The notes under the pieces are model-generated. The model saw only the letters and a program-made list of their open reading frames with translations, was not told the origin of the DNA and ran no database searches. A stretch of DNA of 57,560 nt from JAZDFC01 sp043808235. Its GTDB lineage: Bacteria; Bacteroidota; Ignavibacteria; Ignavibacteriales; Melioribacteraceae. How positions within the stretch are numbered: the stretch's first letter is position 1; the number at the start of each line of letters is the position of its first letter. Made by a program: the position numbers and the translations under genes. Where the stretch lies: NCBI GenBank assembly GCA_043808235.1, contig JAZDFC010000079.1, positions 1 to 57,560 on the forward strand. Direction: 5' to 3'. Shown one piece after another: positions 6,882-16,102 of this stretch.

Positions 6882-8837
6882 TCAAATAATTTCTTTTTCT
6901 ATTGTTTTCTCTACCAAAGTTAGTAATGCTTCTTTTGTAAAGGGTTTTGCTAAATAATTATCAAATCCTTCCTTTAAAAAATCATCTCTATCTTTAGCCA
7001 TTGCGTAGGCAGTTATGGCTATAATCGGTGTTGCAGAATAACCTTTAATTTTTCTTATCTGGCGCATCGCTTCAACGCCATTTATCCCCGCTCCAAGATT
7101 AATGTCCATCAGAATTAAATCGAATCGTTCCTTTAATGCCATTGATACTCCCGAAATACCATCTTCAGCTTCAATAACTCTTCCGTGCTTGGATAAGTAT
7201 CGGTTCATCAGCATCCGGTTGGATGAATTATCTTCAACCACTAAAACGTTTTTCATACCCTTTTCTATTTTAGTCGGCGGTTCAATAACAGTACTTCTTC
7301 TTTTTTCTTCTACCTTTATTTTTATTTGTCGCTCATCTAAAACAGCAGGCAGCCATATGGAAAACTCGCTCCCTCTGCCAACCTCGCTTTTTACTTTTAT
7401 ATTACCTTTCAGCAATTCGATTATTCTCTGTGAAATTGTTAAGCCGAGGCCGGTTCCTTCATAATTTCTGCTATACCCTTCGCTGGATTGCCTAAAAGCA
7501 TAAAAGACTTTTTCTATATTTTCTTTTGGTATTCCAATGCCTGTATCTATAACTTTTATCACCGCCCATTCACTTTCGCTTTCTACTACCTGGCTTAGTG
7601 TTATTAAAACACCTCCTCTATGGGTAAACTTTATTCCGTTGCTAATAATATGAAAAAGAAGCTGACTAAATAATTCCGCATCGATATTAGCCTTTAAATA
7701 ACCATCATTAATTTCTGCTCTTAGAAAAAGATTTTTTGCCATCGCGCGGTGCCTAATCGATTCAACATTTTTAAGTATTTGTTCGGCCAGGTTCAATGGA
7801 CGTAAATTAGCTACATCTTTTTCTGATTCAAGTTTCGAAAATTCCAAAATGCTATTTAAAGTGGTATTTAATCTCTGCCCGCCTTCTAATATCAGTCTTA
7901 TATACTCCGAGTGTTTTTCGTTTTGAATTTCCTCTTGAAGTAATTCTGCAAATCCGATTACCGAAATTAATGGTGTTCGCAACTCATGGCTCATATTGGA
8001 AAGGAAATAATTCTTCAGTAGATTCATTTCTTCGGCTTGCTTTTTTGCCTTTATAAGTTCTTCCTCAGCGCGCTTGCGCTCTGTAATATCTCTTGTAATA
8101 TTCAATACACAAGGCTTCCCATTTAATTCAACTAAAGACGCCGACATCAGTCCATCAATTATTTCACCGTTCTTTTTCCTGAAGCGAGTTTCGTAGTTAT
8201 TAACTATCCCGCCTGCTTTTATTTTATCTACAATAATCTTTCTATCAATAGGATTTACCCAGATATTAAGTTCCAATGAACTATGACCTATAGTTTCGTC
8301 ATCGGTAAAACCAAGTATCATTTTAAAACTTTCATTAATAGTTATCAACCGTCCATCGTCCAGGCCGGCAATGGTAACTGCATCGGGACTCGTCATAAAA
8401 GCTTTTCGAAATTTTTCTTCGCTTTCAATTAAATCCTCCTCAACTTGAATCCGCGCTTGTTCAGTTTCACTTTCGTGAATCACCCTCTGAACTGCCGGTA
8501 ATAATTTGTTGAGGAAATCTTTATTAACATAATCGCTTGCACCCCATCGGAGCGCTTCAACAGCCCTCTCTTCCCCGATTGTTCCGGAGACAAAAATAAA
8601 TGGAGTTTGTGGTTTATGTTCTTTTGAATATCTAAGTGCGCTTATCCCGTCAAAATCAGGTAAGGAATTATCCGAGAGAATGACATCAAAATTATTAATA
8701 TCAATTGCTGAAAAAAATTCTTTTTGGTTTGATGCCCGTGTAATGCTGAACTCCATTCCTTCCTTAAAAAGTTTTTTCCGAATCAGTTCAGCGTCCTGAT
8801 CATTATCTTCAAGATGAAGAATTTTAATACTTTTCAT
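6882..8837 (-). CDS. Soluble hybrid kinase, REC-PAS-HisKA-HATPase-REC
   Basis: 651 residues without membrane segments. It has an N-terminal receiver (about 4-120; LSDNSLPDFDG), a PAS domain (about 135-255), HisKA with MSHELRTPL, HATPase (GTGLGLTIS) and a second receiver (about 530-648; LMDINLGAGINGV, with a two-residue insertion in the usual phosphorylation loop). Receivers at both ends make it a likely intermediate in a multi-step phosphorelay, taking phosphate from another kinase and passing it on. The start is supported by GAGGTAA just upstream of ATG at 8837. Confidence 0.92.
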   Translation of the reverse strand: MKSIKILHLEDNDQDAELIRKKLFKEGMEFSITRASNQKEFFSAIDINNFDVILSDNSLPDFDGISALRYSKEHKPQTPFIFVSGTIGEERAVEALRWGASDYVNKDFLNKLLPAVQRVIHESETEQARIQVEEDLIESEEKFRKAFMTSPDAVTIAGLDDGRLITINESFKMILGFTDDETIGHSSLELNIWVNPIDRKIIVDKIKAGGIVNNYETRFRKKNGEIIDGLMSASLVELNGKPCVLNITRDITERKRAEEELIKAKKQAEEMNLLKNYFLSNMSHELRTPLISVIGFAELLQEEIQNEKHSEYIRLILEGGQRLNTTLNSILEFSKLESEKDVANLRPLNLAEQILKNVESIRHRAMAKNLFLRAEINDGYLKANIDAELFSQLLFHIISNGIKFTHRGGVLITLSQVVESESEWAVIKVIDTGIGIPKENIEKVFYAFRQSSEGYSRNYEGTGLGLTISQRIIELLKGNIKVKSEVGRGSEFSIWLPAVLDERQIKIKVEEKRRSTVIEPPTKIEKGMKNVLVVEDNSSNRMLMNRYLSKHGRVIEAEDGISGVSMALKERFDLILMDINLGAGINGVEAMRQIRKIKGYSATPIIAITAYAMAKDRDDFLKEGFDNYLAKPFTKEALLTLVEKTIEKEII

Positions 8838-9027
8838 GTTATTTACCTCATTTTTACACGAAAATTTATTGACTGTATCTTTACACTCAATGTTTGTTTG
8901 TAAATAATACTATCCCCTATTGAATGCCTTAATTAGAATTAATATTATCAGAAAAAAATATATTCAACCGATTACGTTATCTTATTCATTTACCAAACAG
9001 ACTTCCGATAAATATTTGAACATCAAC

Positions 9028-10179
9028 TTATACACTTACACTTATTACGTAAACCTTCATAAATTCTTCTATCTTGTGCATTTTGAAATAACTAATAAGC
9101 CGATATTTAATTGCATCGGTAATTTCGTTTCCCTTTGAAATAAGTAAGTTACCCTGATTGTCTTTGAAATTCTGAGCGACTATCATTCCCGGTAAAAGTT
9201 CAAGAATGGGTATTATTTTAAGTGTATACTGCTCATCACCGCTTACAATTTCTGCCTTGAGCGCCGCAAAGATTATTGGATCATAATGGCTGGCATTTTC
9301 AGTCATGGCCTGGATGGCTTCTTTTGGCGACTTATTCGACCGTACAAAATATTCGTAATCGTTAAGTACTTTCAAAATTCTTGCACTAAAAGGAATGTTG
9401 TCGAAGGATTTTAAATTTTTAATTCCATCGCTGCCGTCGTAATTCTTGTATTGGTATGAAATCGCTTCGGATATATGCTCAAGTCTTGGTATGTTATTGA
9501 TGAGCGATCTACCGGTATCAGGATGCGAATAAAACAATTCTTCTTCCGGGGGTTCAAGTTTGATCCCGGAAAATCGCTTTTCAAGAATTTCCTGCGGAAC
9601 GGAAACACAGCCGATCTGCGACAGCAGCGCGGCGATTTCAACTTCATAAACTTTTTCAGTTCCTACTCTCCTGGCAATTCTTGATGATAGATCGCGAATT
9701 TTTGTGGCAAGACTGAATGCGAGCGGGTTAACAACCGAAAGTATATCAATCAATATTTTGATGCTGCCTTTAAGAGTTTTATCTAAAAGCATACTTTCGG
9801 CGGTAATTAGTTGATATTGCCTTACTGCGTCGATAATTGTTTTCTTTAATAAATCCGGCGCTATTGGTTTTGTAAGAAACCTAAATACTCTCCCCTGGTT
9901 AACAGCGTCAATTGCAACTTTAATATCCACAAATCCTGTAAGCATTATCCGGATTATATTCGGCGATGATTGACTGATAATTGATAACAATTGATTTCCA
10001 TCCATCTCCGGCATTCTAAAATCGCTCACAACAACTGCAAAAGGACCTGAGCTTGAAATCATTCCTATTGCTTCAGCCGGTTTTGAGCATGTAACAACTT
10101 CAAAATCGTTTTTAAGAATTCTTCTGTAACTCAAAAGAATGTTAGTCTCATCATCAACTAATAAGATTTTATCAGCCAT
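9028..10179 (-). CDS. Response regulator with degenerate HD-GYP domain
   Basis: 383 residues: receiver (about 3-120, VVSDFRMPEMDG) followed by a region arranged like an HD-GYP cyclic-di-GMP phosphodiesterase (RpfG type). The metal-binding residues are missing: where the family has HDIGK the sequence reads SQIGC, and the HHE-x-x-DG-x-GYP region reads ISYQYKNYDGSDG. The flanking helices (HPDTGRSLI) are preserved. It probably cannot hydrolyse c-di-GMP and may act as a binding or scaffold protein. The last 60 residues form an additional small domain with LLPGMIVAQNF, also typical of this class. It lies 79 bases after the HDOD regulator gene. Confidence 0.85.
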   Translation of the reverse strand: MADKILLVDDETNILLSYRRILKNDFEVVTCSKPAEAIGMISSSGPFAVVVSDFRMPEMDGNQLLSIISQSSPNIIRIMLTGFVDIKVAIDAVNQGRVFRFLTKPIAPDLLKKTIIDAVRQYQLITAESMLLDKTLKGSIKILIDILSVVNPLAFSLATKIRDLSSRIARRVGTEKVYEVEIAALLSQIGCVSVPQEILEKRFSGIKLEPPEEELFYSHPDTGRSLINNIPRLEHISEAISYQYKNYDGSDGIKNLKSFDNIPFSARILKVLNDYEYFVRSNKSPKEAIQAMTENASHYDPIIFAALKAEIVSGDEQYTLKIIPILELLPGMIVAQNFKDNQGNLLISKGNEITDAIKYRLISYFKMHKIEEFMKVYVISVSV

Positions 10180-10258
10180 AATTCACAATCATAATTAAAT
10201 TATAATTTTCTGATTCAGTTAATCAAATACAAATATTTATATATCTTTAAAAATAACT

Positions 10259-11335
10259 CTAACTAACCCTTGCAAGATAATTCGCGTTCCAAACAATGTT
10301 AAAAAGAACATCTGTCGAATAATCATCTTTATTTTCAGCATGATGATTTGCTACAAAATCAACAATCTCTTGCGGTAAACCCCAAAGACTAAATAAATAA
10401 GCTCCTACGTGTGTATGGTTTACACCAAAAGTTTTCATCTCGAATTCTACATCAATCTCACTGTCCATGTCCTCAATTATTTTTTTGAATTCAGGTATCG
10501 AGAATAGTATCAACTTGCCGGAATCATGTAATAAGCCTGCTATAAAGGCTTCGTCGGCAAACGGTTTGTATTCAGGTTTGCTCAAACATAAATTACGGGC
10601 AAATTGAGCTACTTTTAAACTATGATCGAGTATTTTTCTAAGATAGTCGGAAGCAATATAGGCCGGTTTTATGCTTTCCAAATGGTGATGAAGTACGAGT
10701 GATTTAATTGTATTTAAACCCAACATCTGGATAGCATCTGAAAGTCGCAGAATTTTATTCGGCAATCCGAAAAAAGATGAATTTACTATTTGAAGAAGCT
10801 TAGAAGTAAAAGAAATATCCTGAGCAATAATCTCCTCAAGTTTTTTTATTGACGGTTCTTCCTTTCGCAATTCATGATTTAATTTTAGATAAATATCCGG
10901 TAGAGAGGGCAGTGCATTTATACTGCAAATAAGATTTGACAAACTTCTATTTACCAATACCTCGCGATATTTTAGAATAATCTTAATTTTATTTATTACT
11001 TCTAATGAATCATATGGTTTATTAAAGAAATGATGCGCAATCTGAGTTGAGAGTATGGATCTCTCTTCATTCGAGTATCCCGACATAATAATACGGATGG
11101 TTGAGGGATAAAGGTTTCTTACTTCCTTTAGCAAACTCAAACCATCTCTCTTAGGCATTAACAAATCCGATACTACAATATCCGCTTTTTCAATTGCCAT
11201 TATTTTTAATGCCTCATTTACGTCTTCGGCAAAAAATATTTCCCATTCAATTTTATTTAAACGGAATGTCCTTTTAATCCCATTTAAAATATTTCGTTCA
11301 TCGTCCACAAAAAGAATTTTAATCGGCATTTTCAT
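10259..11335 (-). CDS. Response regulator with HDOD domain
   Basis: 358 residues from ATG at 11335 (an alternative is ATG at 11329). The longer frame from 11428 would overlap the upstream kinase by 110 bases and adds no conserved sequence. The receiver (about 4-117) has VVSDLLMPKRDG. An HDOD domain (about 130-330) shows LPSLPDIYLKLN, IVNSSFFG, AIQMLGLNTIKSLVL and an HDSGK-containing helix. HDOD proteins are non-catalytic HD relatives that act in signalling, motility or stress regulation. Overlap of the start with the stop of the PAS kinase suggests translational coupling, so that kinase is the likely partner. Confidence 0.9.
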   Translation of the reverse strand: MKMPIKILFVDDERNILNGIKRTFRLNKIEWEIFFAEDVNEALKIMAIEKADIVVSDLLMPKRDGLSLLKEVRNLYPSTIRIIMSGYSNEERSILSTQIAHHFFNKPYDSLEVINKIKIILKYREVLVNRSLSNLICSINALPSLPDIYLKLNHELRKEEPSIKKLEEIIAQDISFTSKLLQIVNSSFFGLPNKILRLSDAIQMLGLNTIKSLVLHHHLESIKPAYIASDYLRKILDHSLKVAQFARNLCLSKPEYKPFADEAFIAGLLHDSGKLILFSIPEFKKIIEDMDSEIDVEFEMKTFGVNHTHVGAYLFSLWGLPQEIVDFVANHHAENKDDYSTDVLFNIVWNANYLARVS

Positions 11336-12962
11336 TACCCTTTCGTCCATTAATAGGTAGTGTAATTTTAAATGTAGTCCCAACATTGCATTCACTCTCA
11401 AAGTTAATCGTTCCGCCATGCTTATCAACTATTATTGAATGTGAGATTGCCAAACCCTGTCCTGTTCCCTTCCCTACTTCCTTGGTCGTAAAAAATGGAT
11501 CAAAAATTCTCGAACGAATATTTTTCGGTATTCCCATCCCTGTATCTTTTATAAAAATAACAGCATCCTCCCCTTCTTTCTTTGTGCTAATTTTAATTTC
11601 GCCTTTAATAGCGCCGGTTTCTTTATTCTTCTCAGCATTCGTATGCGAGGCATTGATGATAAGGTTGAGTATTACCTGGTTTATTTCACCGGGATAACAT
11701 AATATCGGCGGCAACATTTGATCAAATTCGGTAACTACTTCCGATGAGTATTTCCACTCATTCCTTGCAACAATAATTGTATTTTGAATATTACTCTGTA
11801 TATCAGTGTAAGTTTGAGCTTGAGGACCGGAATGAGCGAATTCTTTCATTGCGCCCACTATCTCTGTTATTCTATTTATGCCTTCCTGCGATTGAGTGAT
11901 TGCCTTCGGGATTTCGGAATTTAAGTATTCCAAATCATTCAATTCAAAAAGCTCTTTTAGTTTTCCCGGGATTTCGTCAAAACTTAATTGCGTTGTACGT
12001 TGGATGATACTTTTGTTGAATTCTAATATTTGTGAGAGGTTCTCAAAAGCATCTTTTAGAAAATACAAATTATCGTAAATGAATTGTGTGGGTGAATTTA
12101 TCTCATGGGCTATCCCGGCGGCAAGTGTGCCTATCGATTCCATTTTTTGCAAATGCGTTATCTGCGTCTGCATTTTTTTTCGTTCGGTAATATCTTCTTT
12201 TACCGCAATAAAATGTGTAATAATATTCTCCGCATTTTTTACCGGAGTTATAGTCATTTCCTCTGTGTACACCGACTCGTCTTTCTTTTTGTTTACGATT
12301 TCACCTTTCCAAACATTACCCTTAGAAATATTATTCCAGAAATTTGTGTAAAAGCTCTCATCCTGAATACCGGAATTGAATATTCTCATGTTTTTATATT
12401 TACACTCTTCAAGTTGGTAGCCGGTTAAATTCTCAAATGCATGATTTACCCAGACTATATCACCGCGATAGTTGGTAACCACTATTGCATTTTGAGCCAC
12501 TTCGAGAGCCTGGCTTGTAAGCTTAGTCATTTCGTTAATAAAGGTTTCCACATGCGCTTCCGAAAGAAATGTTATTATCCCGGCCGGTTCGCCTTTTTCA
12601 TTTTTCAAAACCTGTTCGGTTATTAAATACTCCCTTTGAAGTGAATCTTTACCTTTGATGGCAAAAGTTCTGTTCCGGTAACCGCCGGTGGCTAATAATT
12701 CTTTTTCTTTCTGAACGATAAACCTAATTCTATTCTTATCGAGAAAGTCGTCCAAGTCCGTAATTGCACGACCAATTATTTTTTCAGGTGGCAAATCCAC
12801 TATTTTTTCGGCATAAGTTTTATTAAACCAAACATGTTTGCCGGCAGTATTTTTTATCACTATGGCAGTATCTATTTCATTCATAATACTTATTAAATCT
12901 GCAATAGGAAATTCTTGAGTTCCGGTTGTTCCGTTTAAATATTTCTCATTGTCCATACTCAT
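11319..12962 (-). CDS. Soluble PAS-PAS histidine kinase
   Basis: 547 residues. Two PAS domains (about 20-135 and 150-265), a HisKA of the AAGIAHEINSP type (as in NtrB- and ZraS-like kinases) with a long dimerisation helix pair, and a HATPase (NLIINASH, GMGIPKNI, GTGQGLAIS). It has no membrane segment, so the cue is cytoplasmic: a PAS ligand, redox state or light are all possible and the sequence does not decide. It has no receiver and is flanked by two separate regulators, a bare receiver upstream and REC-HDOD downstream, with which it overlaps. Confidence 0.92.
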   Translation of the reverse strand: MSMDNEKYLNGTTGTQEFPIADLISIMNEIDTAIVIKNTAGKHVWFNKTYAEKIVDLPPEKIIGRAITDLDDFLDKNRIRFIVQKEKELLATGGYRNRTFAIKGKDSLQREYLITEQVLKNEKGEPAGIITFLSEAHVETFINEMTKLTSQALEVAQNAIVVTNYRGDIVWVNHAFENLTGYQLEECKYKNMRIFNSGIQDESFYTNFWNNISKGNVWKGEIVNKKKDESVYTEEMTITPVKNAENIITHFIAVKEDITERKKMQTQITHLQKMESIGTLAAGIAHEINSPTQFIYDNLYFLKDAFENLSQILEFNKSIIQRTTQLSFDEIPGKLKELFELNDLEYLNSEIPKAITQSQEGINRITEIVGAMKEFAHSGPQAQTYTDIQSNIQNTIIVARNEWKYSSEVVTEFDQMLPPILCYPGEINQVILNLIINASHTNAEKNKETGAIKGEIKISTKKEGEDAVIFIKDTGMGIPKNIRSRIFDPFFTTKEVGKGTGQGLAISHSIIVDKHGGTINFESECNVGTTFKITLPINGRKGNENAD

Positions 12963-12977
12963 TTTAGATAAATCGTC

Positions 12978-13367
12978 CTATGGTTTATTTTCAATAAACG
13001 AGACAATTAGTTGATTCAATTTTTCCATTGAGATCGGTTTTTTCATGTACGCATCAACTCCGGCATTAAACGCATTCTCTTCATCTTCTTGAAATGCATG
13101 TGCTGTCATACAAATAACCGGTATATGTTTGAATCGCGGATCAGCTTTAATTTCGGTCGTTAATTGAAGTCCATCTTTTATCCCTCCCAAAGAAATATCC
13201 ATTAGGATAACATTGAAATGGATGGAATTTATTTTTTCATAAAAGGGTACTTCCGCGTCGCATGAATAAACTTCATATTTCTTTTTTAAATAATGCTGTA
13301 ACATCAATCGTGTAGCGGGATCGTCTTCTACAATAAGAATCCTAATTGGTTCACTTTGGTTTTCCAT
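12978..13367 (-). CDS. Single-domain response regulator
   Basis: 129 residues from ATG at 13367, one base after the stop of the upstream kinase. A longer frame from 13445 is rejected because it lies within that kinase gene. Receiver only: acidic pocket IVEDDP, phospho-Asp in LMDISLGGIKDG, conserved Thr in MTAHA and Lys in KKPIS. No output domain, so it acts as a phosphate shuttle or by protein contact, as DivK- and CheY-type receivers do. Confidence 0.9.
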   Translation of the reverse strand: MENQSEPIRILIVEDDPATRLMLQHYLKKKYEVYSCDAEVPFYEKINSIHFNVILMDISLGGIKDGLQLTTEIKADPRFKHIPVICMTAHAFQEDEENAFNAGVDAYMKKPISMEKLNQLIVSFIENKP

Positions 13368-13368
13368 C

Positions 13369-15627
13369 TTATTCTCTGTATTTATTAAATGATACCGTAA
13401 CTTTAGTACCTTTACCTTTAACGCTTTCAATTGCGATTTTAGCATTATTCATATCGCAATATTTACTTACCAACGCAAGCCCAAGTCCGTTGCCATCAAA
13501 CGACCTTGTATATCCACGTTCTTCCTGCATAAACGGTTTGAAAAGATTAGACATGTAAGCTTCATCAATACCTATACCGGTATCTGTTACAACAACGTTT
13601 ACTGCTTTCTCGGATTTCTCGAGGATTTCGATTTTTACACCGCCGGTAGTTGTAAACTTCAATGCATTGTCTATGATGTTGGTAAATATTTCCCGTACAG
13701 TGCTTTCATCGGCAAATAATTTTATTTCATTATTCTCGCTTACAATTTTAAAATCAATTCGCTTCCTTTCAGCAATCTCTTTATACTCAGCATAAACATC
13801 GTTAATAATGATTTGCAGATTAAAAATTTCCGGTTGGTATTCAAACGTCCCGGTATAAACCTCGGAAAGATGAATCATTAATTCAACTGTACGGATAATT
13901 CTCTTAACAGCAACTGCAGTGTGTTCAAATCCATCAAATAAATCCTTTTCAATTTTATCTTCCAATTCGAGTTTTAATAAATCATTAAAACTTGATATCA
14001 CGTTCAGTGGCGTTCTTATTTCATGTGAGATTTGTATTAAAAATTCAGATTTGAGCCTATCTGATTTCTCGGCTCTTTCTTTGGCGAGAATTAACTCATC
14101 AGTTATTCTCTTTTTTTCTGTTATATCCAATTTAACCGCAAGGTAATTAATGATTTCATTACTGTTATTTACAATAGGCGAAATCACTGCGCTCTCCCAA
14201 TAATATTCACCATCCTTTTTTTTATTACAAAATTCTCCAGCCCATGTTTTACCCGAAGATATTGTATTCCACATTACCTCGTATTCTTGGTGAGATGTAT
14301 GTCCGGATTTTAATATACGCGGATTATTTTGGTAAACATCTAATAAAGTGTATCCTGTAGTCTCCTCGAAACTTTTGTTTACAAATTCGATATTGCCCTT
14401 CAAGTCGGTAATTACTATAGATACCGGACTTTGTTCAACAGCTTGATATAGTTTCTTTAATTCTTTTTCATACAGCTTGCGTTTTGTTACATCTCTCGAA
14501 ACACCGAATGTACCAATTATATTTCCATTCATATCTCTCAACGGCATTTTCGTAGTGGAGACCCACGTTTCACTGCCATCAGGCCAGGTTTCTTTCTCTT
14601 CAAAACCAATTATGGGTTCGCCTGTCATAATTATCCGCTGTTCATCCTCATATGCTTGATCAGCATGCTCTACTGAGAAAAAATCATAGTCGCTTTTACC
14701 AATCGCCTCGGAATAATCATTCAAGGAAAATCTGTTCACCTGAGCTTTGTTCATCCTAATAAAACGGCTGTTTACATCTTTAAAATAAATATGATCGGGT
14801 GAGTTATCCATTAACGAATCCATAAGGTAACGCTCAAATTGCAGGGTAGCCTCTGTTTTCCTTTTTTCTGTAACATCATTTACAAGCGTCAGTCTTTTTT
14901 TAGCGCCGTCAACATCGGTAAACAAGTGGGATATAATTTCCACTTCGATGATGGAACCATCCTTTTTTTTATGCCTTATAACCGGCGCTCTCTCAACAGT
15001 TTTTTTTAGCGATTTAATATCCTTGACAGATTGTTCAATTTCATCCGGTACTCTAATATCATTCACTGTCATGGAGAGAAATTCTTCTCTGCTGTAGCCA
15101 TAAAGATAAATTGCCTCATCATTTACAATAAGGAATTTGGAAGATTCAACATCGTAAACCCACATCGGATTAGGATTGCTGTTGAATAATAACCGGTAAC
15201 GTTTCTCACTTTCTCTTTGAGTAGCTTCAGCCGCCCTCTTCGAACGTCGTATTTCGCTTTTGTCAAGCGCTGCTTGAATTGCCGGACCAAGTCTTGATAG
15301 ATGCTCTTTAATAACATAATCATCAGCCCCGGCTTTCATACATCCCACTGCTGTATCTTCGTTAATCGAACCGGTTACAAGAATGAACGATATTAACGGA
15401 TCATATTTCTTTGCAATTTCAAGAGCGCGCATGCCATCAAACATTGGCATTGAGTAATCCGACAAAACAATATCCGGGTGAAACTCATACAGCGTCCGGG
15501 TATATTCTATTTCATCATGGACAATATGGATAATTGAAGGCAATCCATATTTGATAATCTCATACTTTGTAAGCTCCGCATCAGTAAAAAGATCATCCAG
15601 AATTAAAATTCTTGATTTATTTTCCAT
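13369..15627 (-). CDS. Soluble sensor kinase, REC-PAS-PAS-PAS-HisKA-HATPase
   Basis: 752 residues. N-terminal receiver (about 6-120, LSDYSMPMFDG), three PAS domains with PAC ends (about 140-255, 265-385, 390-510), HisKA (ISHEIRTPLNVI, about residue 535) and HATPase (NIIDNALKF, DTGIGI, GNGLGLALV). No membrane segment. A receiver at the N-terminus means its activity is probably tuned by another kinase. It lies 25 bases downstream of a bare receiver and directly before another, in a run of alternating kinase and receiver genes. Confidence 0.92.
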   Translation of the reverse strand: MENKSRILILDDLFTDAELTKYEIIKYGLPSIIHIVHDEIEYTRTLYEFHPDIVLSDYSMPMFDGMRALEIAKKYDPLISFILVTGSINEDTAVGCMKAGADDYVIKEHLSRLGPAIQAALDKSEIRRSKRAAEATQRESEKRYRLLFNSNPNPMWVYDVESSKFLIVNDEAIYLYGYSREEFLSMTVNDIRVPDEIEQSVKDIKSLKKTVERAPVIRHKKKDGSIIEVEIISHLFTDVDGAKKRLTLVNDVTEKRKTEATLQFERYLMDSLMDNSPDHIYFKDVNSRFIRMNKAQVNRFSLNDYSEAIGKSDYDFFSVEHADQAYEDEQRIIMTGEPIIGFEEKETWPDGSETWVSTTKMPLRDMNGNIIGTFGVSRDVTKRKLYEKELKKLYQAVEQSPVSIVITDLKGNIEFVNKSFEETTGYTLLDVYQNNPRILKSGHTSHQEYEVMWNTISSGKTWAGEFCNKKKDGEYYWESAVISPIVNNSNEIINYLAVKLDITEKKRITDELILAKERAEKSDRLKSEFLIQISHEIRTPLNVISSFNDLLKLELEDKIEKDLFDGFEHTAVAVKRIIRTVELMIHLSEVYTGTFEYQPEIFNLQIIINDVYAEYKEIAERKRIDFKIVSENNEIKLFADESTVREIFTNIIDNALKFTTTGGVKIEILEKSEKAVNVVVTDTGIGIDEAYMSNLFKPFMQEERGYTRSFDGNGLGLALVSKYCDMNNAKIAIESVKGKGTKVTVSFNKYRE

Positions 15628-15652
15628 AATCGCTATTTAACTCTTTTATAAA

Positions 15653-16102
15653 TTATTTTATTTGCTGATTTACTAACAACCAGTAATATCCAAGTTCTTT
15701 TACCGCTTCGATAAACTTCTCAAAATCTACCGGTTTAACAATATAACTGTTTACTCCAATTTTGTAGCTTTCAATAATATCCTTTTCTTCCCTTGACGAT
15801 GTTAGAACAACAACTGGAATAAGTTTTAATTCATCATTGCCTTTCATCCTTCGCAGAATTTCAAGTCCATCAACTTTGGGGAGTTTTAAATCGAGGATTA
15901 CTACTTTCGGATTATTATGAATATCACGGTTTTCATATTGTCTTCGGCAGGAGAGGAAATCAAGGGCCTCTTCGCCATCGTTGATAATATGAATTTTGTT
16001 GGCGAGATTATTTTTTTTGAGCGCGCGTAATGTTAGTTCTACATCCTGGGGATTATCTTCAATGAATAATATGTCAACAATACTATCTTCATAACTAGTC
16101 AT
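15653..16102 (-). CDS. Rcp1-like single-domain response regulator
   Basis: 149 residues from ATG at 16102, chosen because AGGTGA stands five bases before it; a GTG at 16111 is the alternative. The features ILFIEDNPQDVELTLRAL, ILDLKLPKVDG and NSYIVKPVDFEKF identify the Rcp1 type, long single receivers that typically pair with kinases whose HisKA reads SHDLRTPLRAI. Exactly such a kinase gene lies immediately upstream and overlaps it, so the two are a probable cognate pair. Confidence 0.9.
   Translation of the reverse strand: MTSYEDSIVDILFIEDNPQDVELTLRALKKNNLANKIHIINDGEEALDFLSCRRQYENRDIHNNPKVVILDLKLPKVDGLEILRRMKGNDELKLIPVVVLTSSREEKDIIESYKIGVNSYIVKPVDFEKFIEAVKELGYYWLLVNQQIK

Noticed and set aside
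11336..11428. Longer N-terminus for the HDOD regulator
   Set aside because: It would overlap the kinase gene by 110 bases and adds no receiver sequence; ATG at 11335 begins just before the receiver.
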